A DNA stretch of 64,000 bases from Serilophus lunatus. Its lineage: Eukaryota > Chordata > Aves > Passeriformes > Eurylaimidae. Each line of letters opens with the position of its first letter. Position 1 is the stretch's first letter. The notes below the pieces were generated by a model. The model worked only from the letters and a program-made list of their open reading frames with translations. It was not told the origin of the DNA and searched no databases. Location of the stretch: the NCBI GenBank assembly GCA_013399895.1, contig VXBA01003084.1, forward strand, positions 558,001 through 622,000, in the 5' to 3' direction. Positions 1 to 11,710 of the stretch are shown here, piece after piece. The translations under genes and the position numbers were made by a program.

Positions 1-1669
1 CTCTTCCTGTTTTAGCTTACTTATTGTGTGGCTCATGCTTATCTGGCTGCCATAAATGTCATGAGGTTCAATTAATTTTGGTCTGTAAAACACACTGAGA
101 TTCCCTAGAAAAGCTGTATATGCATTCACAATAGGATGCCTTCAAGATAATTTTCTTGTCATCCCTAGAGGATCCAGCACATATAACTCCAAAGAAAAGA
201 TACTTCAAGCACTTGAAGCACTGTCTGCAACCCCAATCTGTAGCTCAAGGATCAAAAGTTTCAGGCGCAGCATTTTGGTGCAACATAGAGTGAAACTGAT
301 GTGAGAGCTAGCAGTGGTTTTACAGAAAAATGCTGGCAAAAACATTATCAGTACCTTTCAGCATAAATAAAGCAAGTGAAAAAAAAACCCCAACATCTTA
401 AAATGGAAATATTAGGGGGGAAATGGAAATCAACAACACTAGCAATAAGCCCCATGTGGGTTTTTTAAATATCCCAAACAGCTCAGAGTTGCCCATACTC
501 TTGTATTCATTAACTGTTCAGGACACAGAATTATTTATTTATTTATGGCTTAGAAATTAATTCCCAGCGTAGAGGCTTTCCAAGAACAACCCTCCCCAGT
601 TCTGCATGGCCACCTCAGCCAACTTGCCCTGCCATTTCTTATTCTGATGCTAATGCAGTTCAAACAACCTAACCTTGCATTTTTTATCTATGCAATAAGC
701 CTATCTTTAGGTCACTTAGTGTGTCAGTTTAAATCACAACATTCCCACAGAGAAAAATCTGATCATTTTGTTTATTTCTGGGGACAGAGGAGGCAGAAGA
801 AAAAAACTCCTCATTATAAATACACTTTGTTTTGTTTGTGGTGCCTAATTCAAGCTCCACTGAAATCTGCGTGAATCTAAACAGCAGTTGAACTACAAAA
901 ATCGACAAATTTTAATCAAGATTTGCATATTTATCTTCAAGACAGAGTACCCTAAAAATTGACTGTGCACAAGTCTATCATATTACATAATTATATATAT
1001 ATTACTAGATCTTGTCAAAAGTCTGCTCGAAAAAAGGCCAAGATCCCATTGATGTCAGTGGGTTTCAGACCTCTCTCTTTTGTAAAATTAGCCTGGATTT
1101 TGCTACTCCAGCTTTCACAAGAAGCCACAAGGGAATATTCACAGGGCTTCTCACAAGAGGGAAAAATCGTGAAGTTGAAGCCATCCATGAAGGGTACTGG
1201 ATTTATTCCAGATGTGGAACTGTTTTTAATTAATTTGGAAGCATTTGAAGTATTCACTCATTAAATATGCTTTGCATTTCATACATGCAAGTAAGAGAGC
1301 AAAAAAACCCAAAATTAAAGCCAACATTATAATGTCTTATTAAAAAGACTCTGACAACACTTCTAGCAAAATTAGGCTCATATGGAGACAGGAGTTACAG
1401 CACTGACATAACACACCACATCAATATGCCAAGTGCACAGTTCCTGCACTGCCCACCCATCCCCAGGCAACTTCACCTTGACCGGGAGGACTGGTTGGAA
1501 GCTCTCGTATCTCGACTCAGCCTTGCACCTCCACACAGGACTTTTCCCAGTGTGCCCACCCCCATCACCCAGAGCAGTCCTTTTAAGTTCAAGATACCTG
1601 TCCTCTACAAAAGGATAAAGCAACTTATGGTAAATCTATGTGCCAAATCATCATTACTGGTTAAAAATC
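1..1669. other. Noncoding stretch, no gene recognised
   Basis: AT-rich unique-looking sequence. Short open frames occur on both strands, for example about 100 codons at 959-1264, but they overlap each other in different frames and resemble no protein I know. I see no repeat family and no RNA gene here. Confidence 0.6.
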
Positions 1670-2020
1670 AGAGAATCACAGAATTTGCTGAGTTGGAAGG
1701 GACTCACAAGGATCATATGAGTCCAATGCCTGGCCCTGCACAGGACCATCCCAAGAGTCACACCATGTGCCTGACAATATCATTCAAACACTTCTTGAAC
1801 TCTGTCAGGCTTGGTGCTGTGACCACTTCCCTGGCAAGCCTGTTCCAGTGCCCAACCACTCTCTGGGTGAAGAACCTTGTTATAATACCCAACCTACAGC
1901 TCCTCCTGACACAACTTCATGCCATTCCCTCGTGTCCTGTCACTGGTCACCACAGAGAAGAGATTGGCGCCTGCCCCTCGCTTCCCCCCATAAGGAAGCT
2001 TTAGCCTCCTTTTCTCCAGG
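1670..2020 (-). mobile_element. CR1 LINE 3' end, 5'-truncated (CR1-X-like tail)
   Basis: Read on the minus strand this is the terminal part of a CR1 retrotransposon: the end of the ORF2 region followed by the 3' UTR. Diagnostic phrases are the 'cctggagaa-aggaggct' block near 2005-2020, 'ttcttcac-cagagagtgg' near 1860, 'cactggaacaggct' near 1840, and the terminal 'gatccttgtgagtcccttcc' block at about 1695-1720. It ends in degenerate copies of the ATTCTGTG tail repeat at 1670-1690. The part between about 1975 and 2005 looks deleted or scrambled relative to the family. It is 5'-truncated, as most CR1 copies are, and cannot be active. The tail type matches the tail of the SINE at 11711-11854. A plus-strand open frame of 192 codons across this copy is antisense chance coding. 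Confidence 0.93.
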
Positions 2021-2039
2021 CAAGAGGGAGGTGGTGCAC

Positions 2040-2480
2040 AGCGACACTTGGGCAGATCCACATGCGGAAAAGCACGGACCTGTCCAGCACGGACGAAGTG
2101 TGAGCACATTCCTGTTGTATCTAAGCACGCCTCAGGATGTCATCCCACGCCTCATGATGTCATCCCACCCAGAAGCTGTGTGTTCCTTGAGAAGAGCACC
2201 TCAATCAGCCCACGCTACGTCCCACGCGAGAACCGCTGGATGTTCCCAGCATCCTGAGGAGTGCTCAGCGCAAACCCATGTGTAGCCAACCCCTCACCGG
2301 GTACTCCCTCCGTGGAATCAGACATCGGGATAACGCAGCTCTCGCCTCCCCTCTAGTGGCTGACCCACCGCCGCCGCTCCCGAGTCCTGCTGCTGCTGCC
2401 AGCGGCCAAGGGCGGGATGGATGGAGCGCGTGTCCTGGCAAAGCCACCCCAACCTGAGCTTCTCTTTCTCTGAGCCTGGG
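2040..2480. promoter_or_regulatory. CpG-rich cluster, candidate promoter or first exon
   Basis: By eye about 30 CpG dinucleotides fall in roughly 440 bases, far above the CpG-poor surroundings. The core at about 2335-2425 is strongly GC-rich and includes short CCG and CTG runs. On the minus strand a good splice-donor match (CCG|GTGAGG) has its exon edge at 2298. A 126-codon minus-strand frame (2265-2645) spans the block but looks like GC-driven chance coding. No transcript evidence is available from sequence alone. It could instead be a GC-rich repeat I do not recognise, since it abuts the 5' edge of the CR1 copy. Confidence 0.3.
2129..2168. repeat. 20-bp tandem duplication, two copies
   Basis: Two adjacent 20-base units (2129-2148 and 2149-2168) differ at one position. 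Each carries a GATGTCA core; the second reads TGATGTCA, a CRE/AP-1-like octamer. It lies inside the CpG-rich cluster. Confidence 0.85.
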
Positions 2481-5221
2481 CTCACTGCCACGGCCAGGCA
2501 GGGATACTGCTGCACCAGGAAAACTCACAAGGCAGAACTGAGCACATCTGGGCAGATGCACAGCTTTTCTGCTTCCATAGAAGCCCAAGTCTCCCACTTT
2601 TGAGATGAGGTGAGCAAAACTGCCATACGGTACAAAGAACCACAATTAAGTTTAGAACACAGTTATACTTTAAATTATTTCTCAGAGATTCAAAAGAATC
2701 GGGTAGTTGGTGGCTACAAAACATGCAAACTTTTCCGGCCCAAAGACTAGGTTTTATATTGAATGACAGTTTTTTTTCTTTAAGGGTCAAAATTAGTTCT
2801 AGTGATCACCAGACAAGGTCAGTTTCTCAGAGACCTCAATTTTACCAAGTGCTAGCAAACTGTGTATGATGTTCTCCTGTCCACAACAAGCCTACAAACA
2901 TTAAAAAACCCCAAACTTCACATTTCCTCACAAGTCAACTTTTTTTTATTTTTCCTAAAAAAACTCAAGCAGGAACATTCCAGTTTCTTTCCTTTGGTTG
3001 CCAGTGCTAAAATATGCTAACAACATTAAGGCAAGGGACGACTTGAAGAGCTCACAATCTGTATTCAGCATAATTAGCAGATGCCAATTTAACTTATTAC
3101 TGCTTCTTCCTTTCTATATTATAAAAAGGATGTCAATGAAAACCTGTTATCTAAATGACTGTTTTCTCAGTGCTGATAGAAAGCAACAATCATGGGAAAA
3201 CAGAGTTACAGAGCATGTGTTAGGAAATATCTGATTTTGAAATTACATTATAAACAGCTACAGTAAAGAAAGAAAGTAATGTCTACAGACAGGCCTTTTC
3301 CCTCTTCCTTCCCACTTTTTGTTTTAAAGTAATTACATATTTGGTGGCATTTCTGGTTATTCAAAAAGTAATGCAACATTCCAGGTAAAGCAATACCATT
3401 AAATGATGTTGCTCAACTGTCTCAACCACTGATGATTGCAAAGCATGAGAAATGAGCACCTTTAAGATGCATTTTTTATGCAGAGAACTAATAGCTAAGA
3501 AGTAAGAACAAATACCTGTGAAAGAAAGCAAAGCAAACCCTAAAAATCAGCCTCCTCCAAAACACGAAATACCAAAGGGACAGTCACAGAGAGCACTTCT
3601 CCTGCCTGCAAAGCAGAAACCTATTAGCACATTTTATAAAACAATGCCCTCTTGAACTAAGACGCTGTTGAAAGATATATCCAGCACACACACAAAAAAA
3701 AGCAGCACGCACCAAGGTTGTGGATAAAACTGGTTTCTGACACTTAAACTATATAACGATACAGTCCAGTTATCATTTGCTGCTACTTCTACTTGGTGAA
3801 GATGCCTTCCTGCTTAAAATTCTGCATATTACAATGCAGTGCAAAAAAACATTTTAATAAACTATCTTCTGACTCTCAGGCTAAGTTGAAGACCCATGTA
3901 AGGCTATGCTTCTCCACAGCTTTAATCGATTTTAGCTATAACTTCATTTGCTATGCCTAACAGACAGTGTAAACTTCACCCTTCCCAAGAATTAAGAAGA
4001 AAATAACATTTCATACTTCCCCTTAAGCGGAGTATGGAAAGTACATAACAGAACCGCTGCACACATACCCCCCAATTAAACTGGTCTCTGTGGAAACTAA
4101 TAACTTTCCACAGTATGCACTGTAATCCAAGTAATAATTTTAAACAGGCATAAGCTGCAGTGTGCTGAACTAAGGCATTCTTACCTTGTGAAGAGTGCTT
4201 GAAGACATTTAGTTACAGTAAAAGAGGAGAATGTGCATGTTGCCAAGTATTTCCCACGTAAAGGGGATATGCTTTACCCCACATATGCGCACGCACACAC
4301 AAACTGGGTGCGTGTGCTTCCTAGGTAGAGAAAGAGGACCAAAAAAGATAAGCAGCAACAATACTTCCCTGGCTTTATGTCTCAATCAGTAGCAAGTTAA
4401 GCTGGAGGAATCGTTTGAGATGAAAAGGGAAACAAGTCTAAGAATAAGATTTTTTTCTCCCCTGGATGCAAAGAGCTTTGCTTGGTTGACCTATAATACC
4501 TTAACATAAAAATCTTCACAACCCACCTCCCTCCTAAGCCACTGAGTTGCACATGTCAAGTGACACTGCACAAACAATGCACAAAGACTTTAACAAAATA
4601 TTAAAGAATCCCTTACCTTTTAGTCAGAGTAGGTGACAGATAACAGTGATGAGAAACTCAGTTGGTACAGTTGCTGTATGTATTTCTCTGTGGACTTCTT
4701 TTTAGCGGTCCCAAAAGCACTGAACATAAAAAACCTCCAGCCTGCCTGCTTCATTCTTCAGCAACAGAGATACATGCTGTCACGGTAACGCAAAAAAAAG
4801 CAAAAAGAACTATAGATCTTAGTTTTTAAAGCCTTTGTGCTTATAGGAAGAAAAAGAGGGAGTGGGGAAAAGAAGGAACAGAGCAAACACTTTTTCTAAG
4901 AGAAATGTGTTCTCGGCTGCAGAAGTAATCACAGCAAAGAAGCATTCAGTTTGAATTTCCCTGTTTGTAAGCTTCTTGGGAAAAATAAGGAAAAAAATTC
5001 GGTCTTTAGGGGAAAAAAATCAAATGCATGGATGGGGGGAAGGGAGAGGAGGAGGGTACTGCTCCTATGTGACATACATATGGAATGAGCATTAGAACAA
5101 TGCTGACAGGACAGCTAAGCAACTGCACTCTGGGGCAGCAGTTTTCAAAGCAGAGCTTTTGCAGCTTTGCAGAAAGGAGAGCAAAACAATTCAAATAATA
5201 TTAAAAAAAAACCCTCCGCAA
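2481..5221. other. Noncoding stretch with minus-strand donor-like sites
   Basis: AT-rich, with no repeat family or coding exon recognised. On the minus strand there are strong splice-donor matches with exon edges at 4185 (CACAAG|GTAAGAA) and 4617 (AAAAG|GTAAGG). I could not pair either with a convincing acceptor, so no exon is called. Confidence 0.5.
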
Positions 5222-5262
5222 AGGGGGGGGGGGAAGAAAAAGGAAGGAAAAAGAAAAGCAAG
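5222..5262. repeat. G-run followed by purine-rich low-complexity tract
   Basis: A run of about 11 G at roughly 5224-5234 leads into a GA/AAGG-rich tract, all purine on the plus strand. It is simple low-complexity DNA and is prone to length error in sequencing and assembly. Confidence 0.85.
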
Positions 5263-5329
5263 TCGTTGTTAATTCAAGAACTACCAGACTAAAAAAAAAA
5301 ACCCAAACCAAAAACAGGAGTTGGCTAAT

Positions 5330-5680
5330 TTCTGAAAGGGGGGCGGGTGGGAATCGCCGCGACTGCTTCCCAGCGATGCAAGTAGAAGCCTTGATGTCTA
5401 GTGCACTTACATTTTATGCGGCGCACAGTGGGTCCCCTCCTCCCTGCCTGCCTCCCTCCTTCCCTCCCTCCTTCCCGCCTTCCCTCCGCCCTCCCTGCCT
5501 AGGAAGCGCTCTCTCCCAGGGGACGAGAATTCCAGTGGACCCAATTAACACTATACTTTGCTGGCTCCTTGGTATGATCGATATTAAATAAGAGGAGTTT
5601 TAGCAGCACCGAAAAATAAAGCAGCCACGCAACGTATGGCTGATGGAGACGGCATTTCCCCCCCTCCCCAGTTCCCCTAC
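5330..5680. promoter_or_regulatory. GC-rich, CpG-containing pocket, candidate promoter
   Basis: Around 20 CpGs cluster between about 5340 and 5760. There is a GC-box-like GGGGCGGG near 5340 and a CpG-dense stretch at 5353-5378. On the minus strand a donor consensus (AAAAT|GTAAGT) has its exon edge at 5411. A block at about 5540-5640, including AATTAACACT and ATCGATATTAAAT, has a non-repetitive character that could reflect constraint. Together these fit a first exon or promoter of a minus-strand transcript, but direction and transcription are inference only. Confidence 0.3.
5436..5502. repeat. Polypyrimidine tract, imperfect (CCTTCCCTCC)n
   Basis: About 65 bases almost entirely C and T on the plus strand, built from CCTCC, CCTGC and CCTTCC units. 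Such tracts can form triplex (H-DNA) structures in vitro and are common near promoters. It is also a plausible simple repeat with no function. Confidence 0.85.
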
Positions 5681-8600
5681 TCCCCCAGTCTCGAAACAAT
5701 CCACCGCAGCAGAAAAAACAAATATTTTCAAAAGCATGTGCCAGTACCAGCGATACAAGCTGCACCAGATATTTGTTAGAAACTTGATGGAAGCCCACGG
5801 TTGCTCATTTCACTAGCTTCAGCAGTACTTTATTAAAGTGGATTTACAAATCAATGGAAGGAATCCAAACGTTCACAAACAGGCTCTTTCATCAGGTCCG
5901 CTGCCTGGCCGTACAGGAAGTTTGCTGAAGGGGTCTGGGGGCTGTTTCACCAGCACACTTATTTTCAATGGACTCCCAACAACATCACTTGTTTGGTTTG
6001 GTGAAAGAAAGGCAGCGATAGGTTCACTGCTTTAAAGGAATGAAGCCTAGTGTGTTTACTGCCTCATTCCTGAAGCACGTGTGACAAGGCATCCTACAAA
6101 TTGCAAATTATTTTAATTTGAAGGGGGAAGTGGTTGGGAGGCAGTAACCTTCTCTGGTCCTGTTTTCCCTGATCTATCAATCATAGAGTGCCATGTAAAA
6201 ACAATCTACTACAGGCTCTCTCCATAGAGGAAAAGCAATTACTAGCATTAACTCTTGCCATTGCAAATTAATACAATACATTGTGCAACTGAGAGAGTCT
6301 GCCTGCAAGCCATTAATCTAGGAATAAATGGGTGGTTTGCTTAAATCCAACTGGTCTGAAATTTTCAGGTTATGAGCTCCCCTTTCCCTTTCCATACTTC
6401 TATTTGTATTTGTAAAACTCCGTAGAAGAATTAAAATCATATTTATTCCCTGCGGCCAGTGCACTCCCAAGCTAACAAAATCCATCAGTGAAACTGCCTA
6501 CAAATACAGGATTTCACCACCAGTAGCTACTTCCCCTTTTTTGTTTCTGGAGTGGCCATGATCTCCAAATTAAATCAAATAAACAGCACTGAGCAATATC
6601 CTTGATTGAACAGCTGGGTTGACCACTGACTTGAATCCATCTTGTTAAATTAATGTTAAATTGCATTTACATACAAATAAGATCAATTAAAAATACTCAT
6701 AAAACCATGCAACCAAAGGCAGTGAAGAGTTAAGTTAATTAACTCAAAAAGCCTCCAAATAAATAATGTTAAGGTTATGATTTTCCCTCTAGCTGATAGA
6801 GGGGAATAGAAAATCAGTAGCATGACAAATTCCTGTGACTACAAGCAGTAGATCCAAATACCACACTGTTTGTCACAAATATTTTATAAAGCTTAGTAAC
6901 ATCCTTCACAGTTAAACATGGGGTATGCAAAAATCCCAAGCAGTGGTCAGCCATTTCCAGAGATATCACAAACCAAAAGTTTATTTACATGGGAAGATGC
7001 AAACGTGTGCAGCTATATTGCTTAGGCACATGATGTCATGTTTCTTGGGCTACAGTCATTCCAGACACATGTACTTAACACCTGTAGTGGTGAGGATCCT
7101 GCACTTTACATGTATCAACTTTACAGGTATCATCTAGCTGACAAGGTTTTTTCATGCAAAAAGAGTCAGGGAAGAAGTACCCTGATTAACATGGCACTAA
7201 CCAGGTGACAATTTGAATGAAAGGAAAATTGAAAAACCTTCACTGAAAACCACAGAAAACTATGTAGATTGTCATGCTTCACATTTGTTACTGATCGAAC
7301 TCCACAGCACGGCAAACACATTGGATTTGAAATAAGGTACAGCGATTGCTGACAATACCAACCTAATGGTCCAGAGTCAGCAAAATTACATTCCCCTTTC
7401 AGTCCCCTACTCTAAATTAGGGGGCAATGCTAATGGGCTGAAGTATTCCTGAAAGTGGCCCCAACCTTGTACAGAACTCTTCTCTTGGCAAGAGAATCAA
7501 AGCACTTGGCAAGTACTTTGTGATCACATCAGAGTGAATGAAATATACATACCCTCAGCCTGGAAATCAAGTTGTTTACACAGAAAACCACTATAATAAG
7601 AATATAATCCATTGAACCTATCCTGACTTCGGAGGCCCAGTGGGTAGCTGCATTTTGGGAAGGGTTGAGGTTTACAGCCGCAGAGGGAGAACATAAGTGC
7701 TCTTGGAACCCATAAATGATCCATCAGTTGATCTGTCATCTCAAAACTCCTACGCACTACGAAAGTCTTTATTATGCCCATTTTGGAGACGATGATTTGA
7801 ACACTGAAAGCCTAAACTGTCTCCCCAAGGAGATGCAAGAAGTGTTGGAGAACAGCAGGAAACTGATTCCAGGCTTTTCAAGTCCCTTGCTTGCAAAGCC
7901 TGTTCTTGTTTCAAACACAATCAACTAAATTTGACATATTTTTAAAGTCAAGCTTTGTTCCTTAAAATAACAGCAGCACCACTCTAGTCTACTATTCAGT
8001 ATGAATCAAAGTACGGTTCATGGTATTTAAAGAGCATCTGTGATGCTTACGAGATCTGCATGTATATACACTGTCAAGTTTTATTCCAAGTAAAAATTGA
8101 CATTGTTTTACTATAAAATAATTTAAAAATATTTCAACAACTAAACCTGCAGTCCTAGTCTAGTAGGACATTTCAGGCCAGTAGGGAATTCCATGGAAGG
8201 ACATCTCATATGTGTGAAAAAAGGATAGAAAATATTTCTCAAAATAAGAAAGTATGCCAGTATCAAACCAAGTCATTGGTTAACAATAAAGTAAAAAAAT
8301 CTTGAATGCCACAGTGAAATTCCCAGTCCCTAACTGCCAACAGAACAACCCTTGCTGCTGCTGGAAACAGGGAAAGAGGGTCTGTGCTGTGGTCCTGATC
8401 TGGGCAAGAGGCTCCTACAAAGAGCCTCCCATGCACAGACGCCCTGGTGAGCTGCCTGTGCTGCCCTGCTCTCCCATGACAGCCTTTGCACACCCTGAGA
8501 GAAAGAGTCCCTGGAGATGAGCATCACCCAACACATGGGCCCACCATTGCTGCAACCATCAGAGCTGGTGCTTTGATGATCCCAAAAACATAATCCACAG

Positions 8601-11600
8601 AGCAGTGCCAGTGCATATTTATCTTAAAATAATTTGGAGGAAGAAGCATTGTTCTCAGATTTTCCTTTACTCACACGGAAGGCAACTCTACAGAAGCTGT
8701 AAGGAGTACCTAACAGAAGTCTAAGCGGGAAAGATGTATCAAAGAAAAAACAGCTGCTACCAAAAGAGAAAGAAGTCAGGATTCACTACTTGATGGCAAG
8801 AACTAATGATTGCTAGTGGAGCAATGACCCAGAGGAAGAGCTATGAAAACTTTTCTCCTTCAGAATCTATATTGGGAAGTGTCAGCATTCACAACACTCT
8901 TTGGAGAACTGTAATCTATCTGGGTGCTCCCCAAGAAGCTATGACCAAAATTGCAAACATGGGAGATTAGCTATGTAAAGATACGTGGTGTAACAGAATT
9001 TGAAACAGCTAACCCACTTTATTACAGACATCAATAATTCTGTTCATTATATAAACCTCCCAATTCAACTGTTGTCAAAGACTACCGGCTTTGTCACTAT
9101 TTAAAGTTGCTTACATTTTCTAATACAGTCTTTTTGATTATCAAAAGGCAAATAAATTGGTAGGTTTTTCTCTCTTTATATTAATTTTCATACAGCACAA
9201 TAAATACTAGAAATTAAAAAAAGAAAAAATACTTAACTAAATATACCTTGGCTTCAAAGCAATCAATACTTAGAAACAAGGGTGAACACACAGCAATGCG
9301 GCCTTTGCTCAAGAATGTGAAAAAATGTCTGTGGATACTTTAAATATTTACCAAATGAAAGGGATGTATATCATGTTGCAGAGCTCTGGATTACACACAC
9401 TTTCAAGAGATGATGATTCATGTTAATGTACATCAGTATGATTGGAGGTTTCCTTTGTTCTTTTTAATTTCTAATTACATTTTAGCAGCAAAATAAACAG
9501 AAAGAACACATGAAGCCAGAAATTAAAATCTAAACTAGAGGATAAACAACCTTTTAAGGCTCTTAAGATCAGAGGAGGTTAGTCAGCCAATTACAATTTA
9601 CAACCAAGCAGTAAACCGATGGCGAGGTTCAGCTGACTAATGCTCTGCACCATTATGTAGCAAGTACCAAAGATAAAAGGTCAATTTCTTATTTAAAAAT
9701 TGGGTTTCAGTAATGTGCAGCCACCAGTCTGTGGGGCTGGGTGATTACCTCCCCAGCGGCATCCATCACAGAGATTCAGTAAACCCAAATGGAGCAGCAG
9801 CACCCACTGCATCCCTTTCCATGTCCAAGCTCTTCAGAAGATGTCCATAACACCCAGTTAGGCATGGGGACCTCACTGTACTCTATGCTTTGGTGAACTG
9901 GGATTTGGGAAGTCTTGTTTAAATCCTCACGATACCAACAAACTCTAAAGGCATTATTTCAAATGACCAAACAATCTTGTTGGATCTCATTTTCAGATTT
10001 TTTTAAGACTTTATTTAGTTGGTGCAAAACAGACCCTCTTGCGAAAACTGCTACAAAATATGAAATTTAGAAAGCAATAGCTATTTCTTACCATTCCTAC
10101 CCAGAGATGCTCATGCTCTGTACAAGCAAGGCTGTGACACTGTACCCAAAACCTGACTGCAGCAAAGATAAGCAAACTTAAACTAATTTTAAACTAGGCT
10201 GAATAGCACTGCTGTTCACACCAGTGAAGCTACAAATATCAGCACAGACCACATAAATCTAATTAGGATCCAGGAGGCTCTGACCACTGACCATACTATG
10301 ATAAAGCATCTGTCATCGTGGCTTTGTGGCAGACACCAACCACCCAGGCAAGTTTGGTTGAAGTTATCTGGGACATTTTTCACGCTTCTTACTACAGCAT
10401 TAGAAATATCTGTAATTTACTAGGGAGGAAGGAGCTCTTTCCAGAATGAACTGAAATAAAAGTAAAATAGAAGTTGGAAGAAATTCATACTACTCAATTG
10501 TAAGTTCTTGGTTGCGGTTTCCAAGGTAGCTCCAGGTAGTACAGTACAGCTGCCATGGCATCTGCCTGCCCTCCATGAGTAAGTACATGGAGGACCTGAG
10601 ACGATTCTGTTGCCAGCTTGATGCAACTCGCCCTACCACACGTTTAGGGTTGCATGGTGTCTGTCTCATTCCCTACCTCTGATGCTGCTCACACTGAGCA
10701 TGAACACAGGACAACTCTTTTCAAGCATTATTTCTCTTTCTAACACCTCCAGTTTTGGTTCCTCCTCTGCAACAAGGAAATCTTCCTCCTTTTCTCTGGC
10801 TTGGCAGCTTAGAGATGGAGCTGGCTTTCAAAGGCAGAGAGAAAGAGAGACTTGTATCATAACACAGCCAAAAGAGCCTGTGGTATTGCTCAGGGCATAC
10901 CAGTGAAAGTCTACCGAAGAAACAACAACATGGGACCAGATAGTGGGGAGGGAAAATAAGTATGAATAAAGGCATTACAAGTACCTAGGTAAATTGCTAT
11001 GTAGTGGTCTGCGATTTCACAAAGAAAACCCCATATTATATGATTGTATGGCTCCATCGCTAATTTTGGTTACTGATACATCAGGCATTTCTACAGCATA
11101 TTGGCATACAACATGGAATATATTGTAAGTATCACTTTGCTTGAATATGTACCTCCAACACATGCTAATAACAGCTCACATGAAAAGCTCTGCCACATCA
11201 CAGATGCTCACATCTATTACCTAAGAAGACAGAAAGTAACTGCTAAGCATCATTCCTCGAAAGTGGAAAGAGAACGTGGGAAAAGAGATGGATAAATTTG
11301 GCAAGAGTTTGCAAATGTCTAGGATTTCTCTCTCACTCACTGCAAGGTTGCCTACTTTATTCCTTCTCCAGTTTTATTTCTGCAACTTTTCAGAGCAGCC
11401 ACCCTTTGCAAGCCAGCTCAAACCAGCACAAAGTGTGCTTCCACATTCTACCACCACAAACAACCCTGTCACTGTGGTCAAGCAGTAAAAACCATCATAG
11501 GCATATTTTCAGAATATGCATTGCATCAGAGTAGTCAAAAGGACTCTCTGTTATATGTGGACACCTCCTCTGAGAGTCTCTTCCTGGTAAGATACAATCT

Positions 11601-11710
11601 GCAGGAGATCTTCAAGCCCACCAGGAGGGTCTGATGACTTCACCTTCCCATTTGAAAGGCATCCTTAAAGGTCGAGATGTAGTACAAGTATGTTAGTCCT
11701 AAATAGACAA
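5681..11710. other. Noncoding stretch, AT-rich, possible conserved elements
   Basis: No repeat family, RNA gene or coding exon recognised over about 6 kb. Motif-rich AT patches occur near 6190-6310 and 6590-6780, and possibly 9540-9790. The second includes a 12-bp perfect palindrome AGTTAATTAACT at 6733-6744 containing the HNF1-like GTTAATTAAC core. A moderately GC-rich patch at about 8340-8540 has short frames on both strands but no recognisable protein. Confidence 0.5.
6190..6310. promoter_or_regulatory. Candidate enhancer: POU/homeobox and paired SOX-like motifs
   Basis: Within about 25 bases there is ATTGCAAATTAAT (6260-6272), an octamer-like site overlapping a homeobox core. Right next to it is ACAAT-AC-ATTGT (6273-6284), two inverted SOX-like half-sites two bases apart. 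GCAATTACTAGC near 6235 and AAAACAATC near 6200 add further matches. Short motifs are common in AT-rich DNA, so this is a candidate only. Confidence 0.25.

Noticed and set aside
1426..2004. 192-codon plus-strand open frame
   Set aside because: About two thirds of it is antisense to the CR1 end at 1670-2020; the remainder has no known domain.
4278..4318. CA-rich hairpin as an RNA gene
   Set aside because: The two CA/GT-rich sides pair only roughly; simple-sequence bias explains it.
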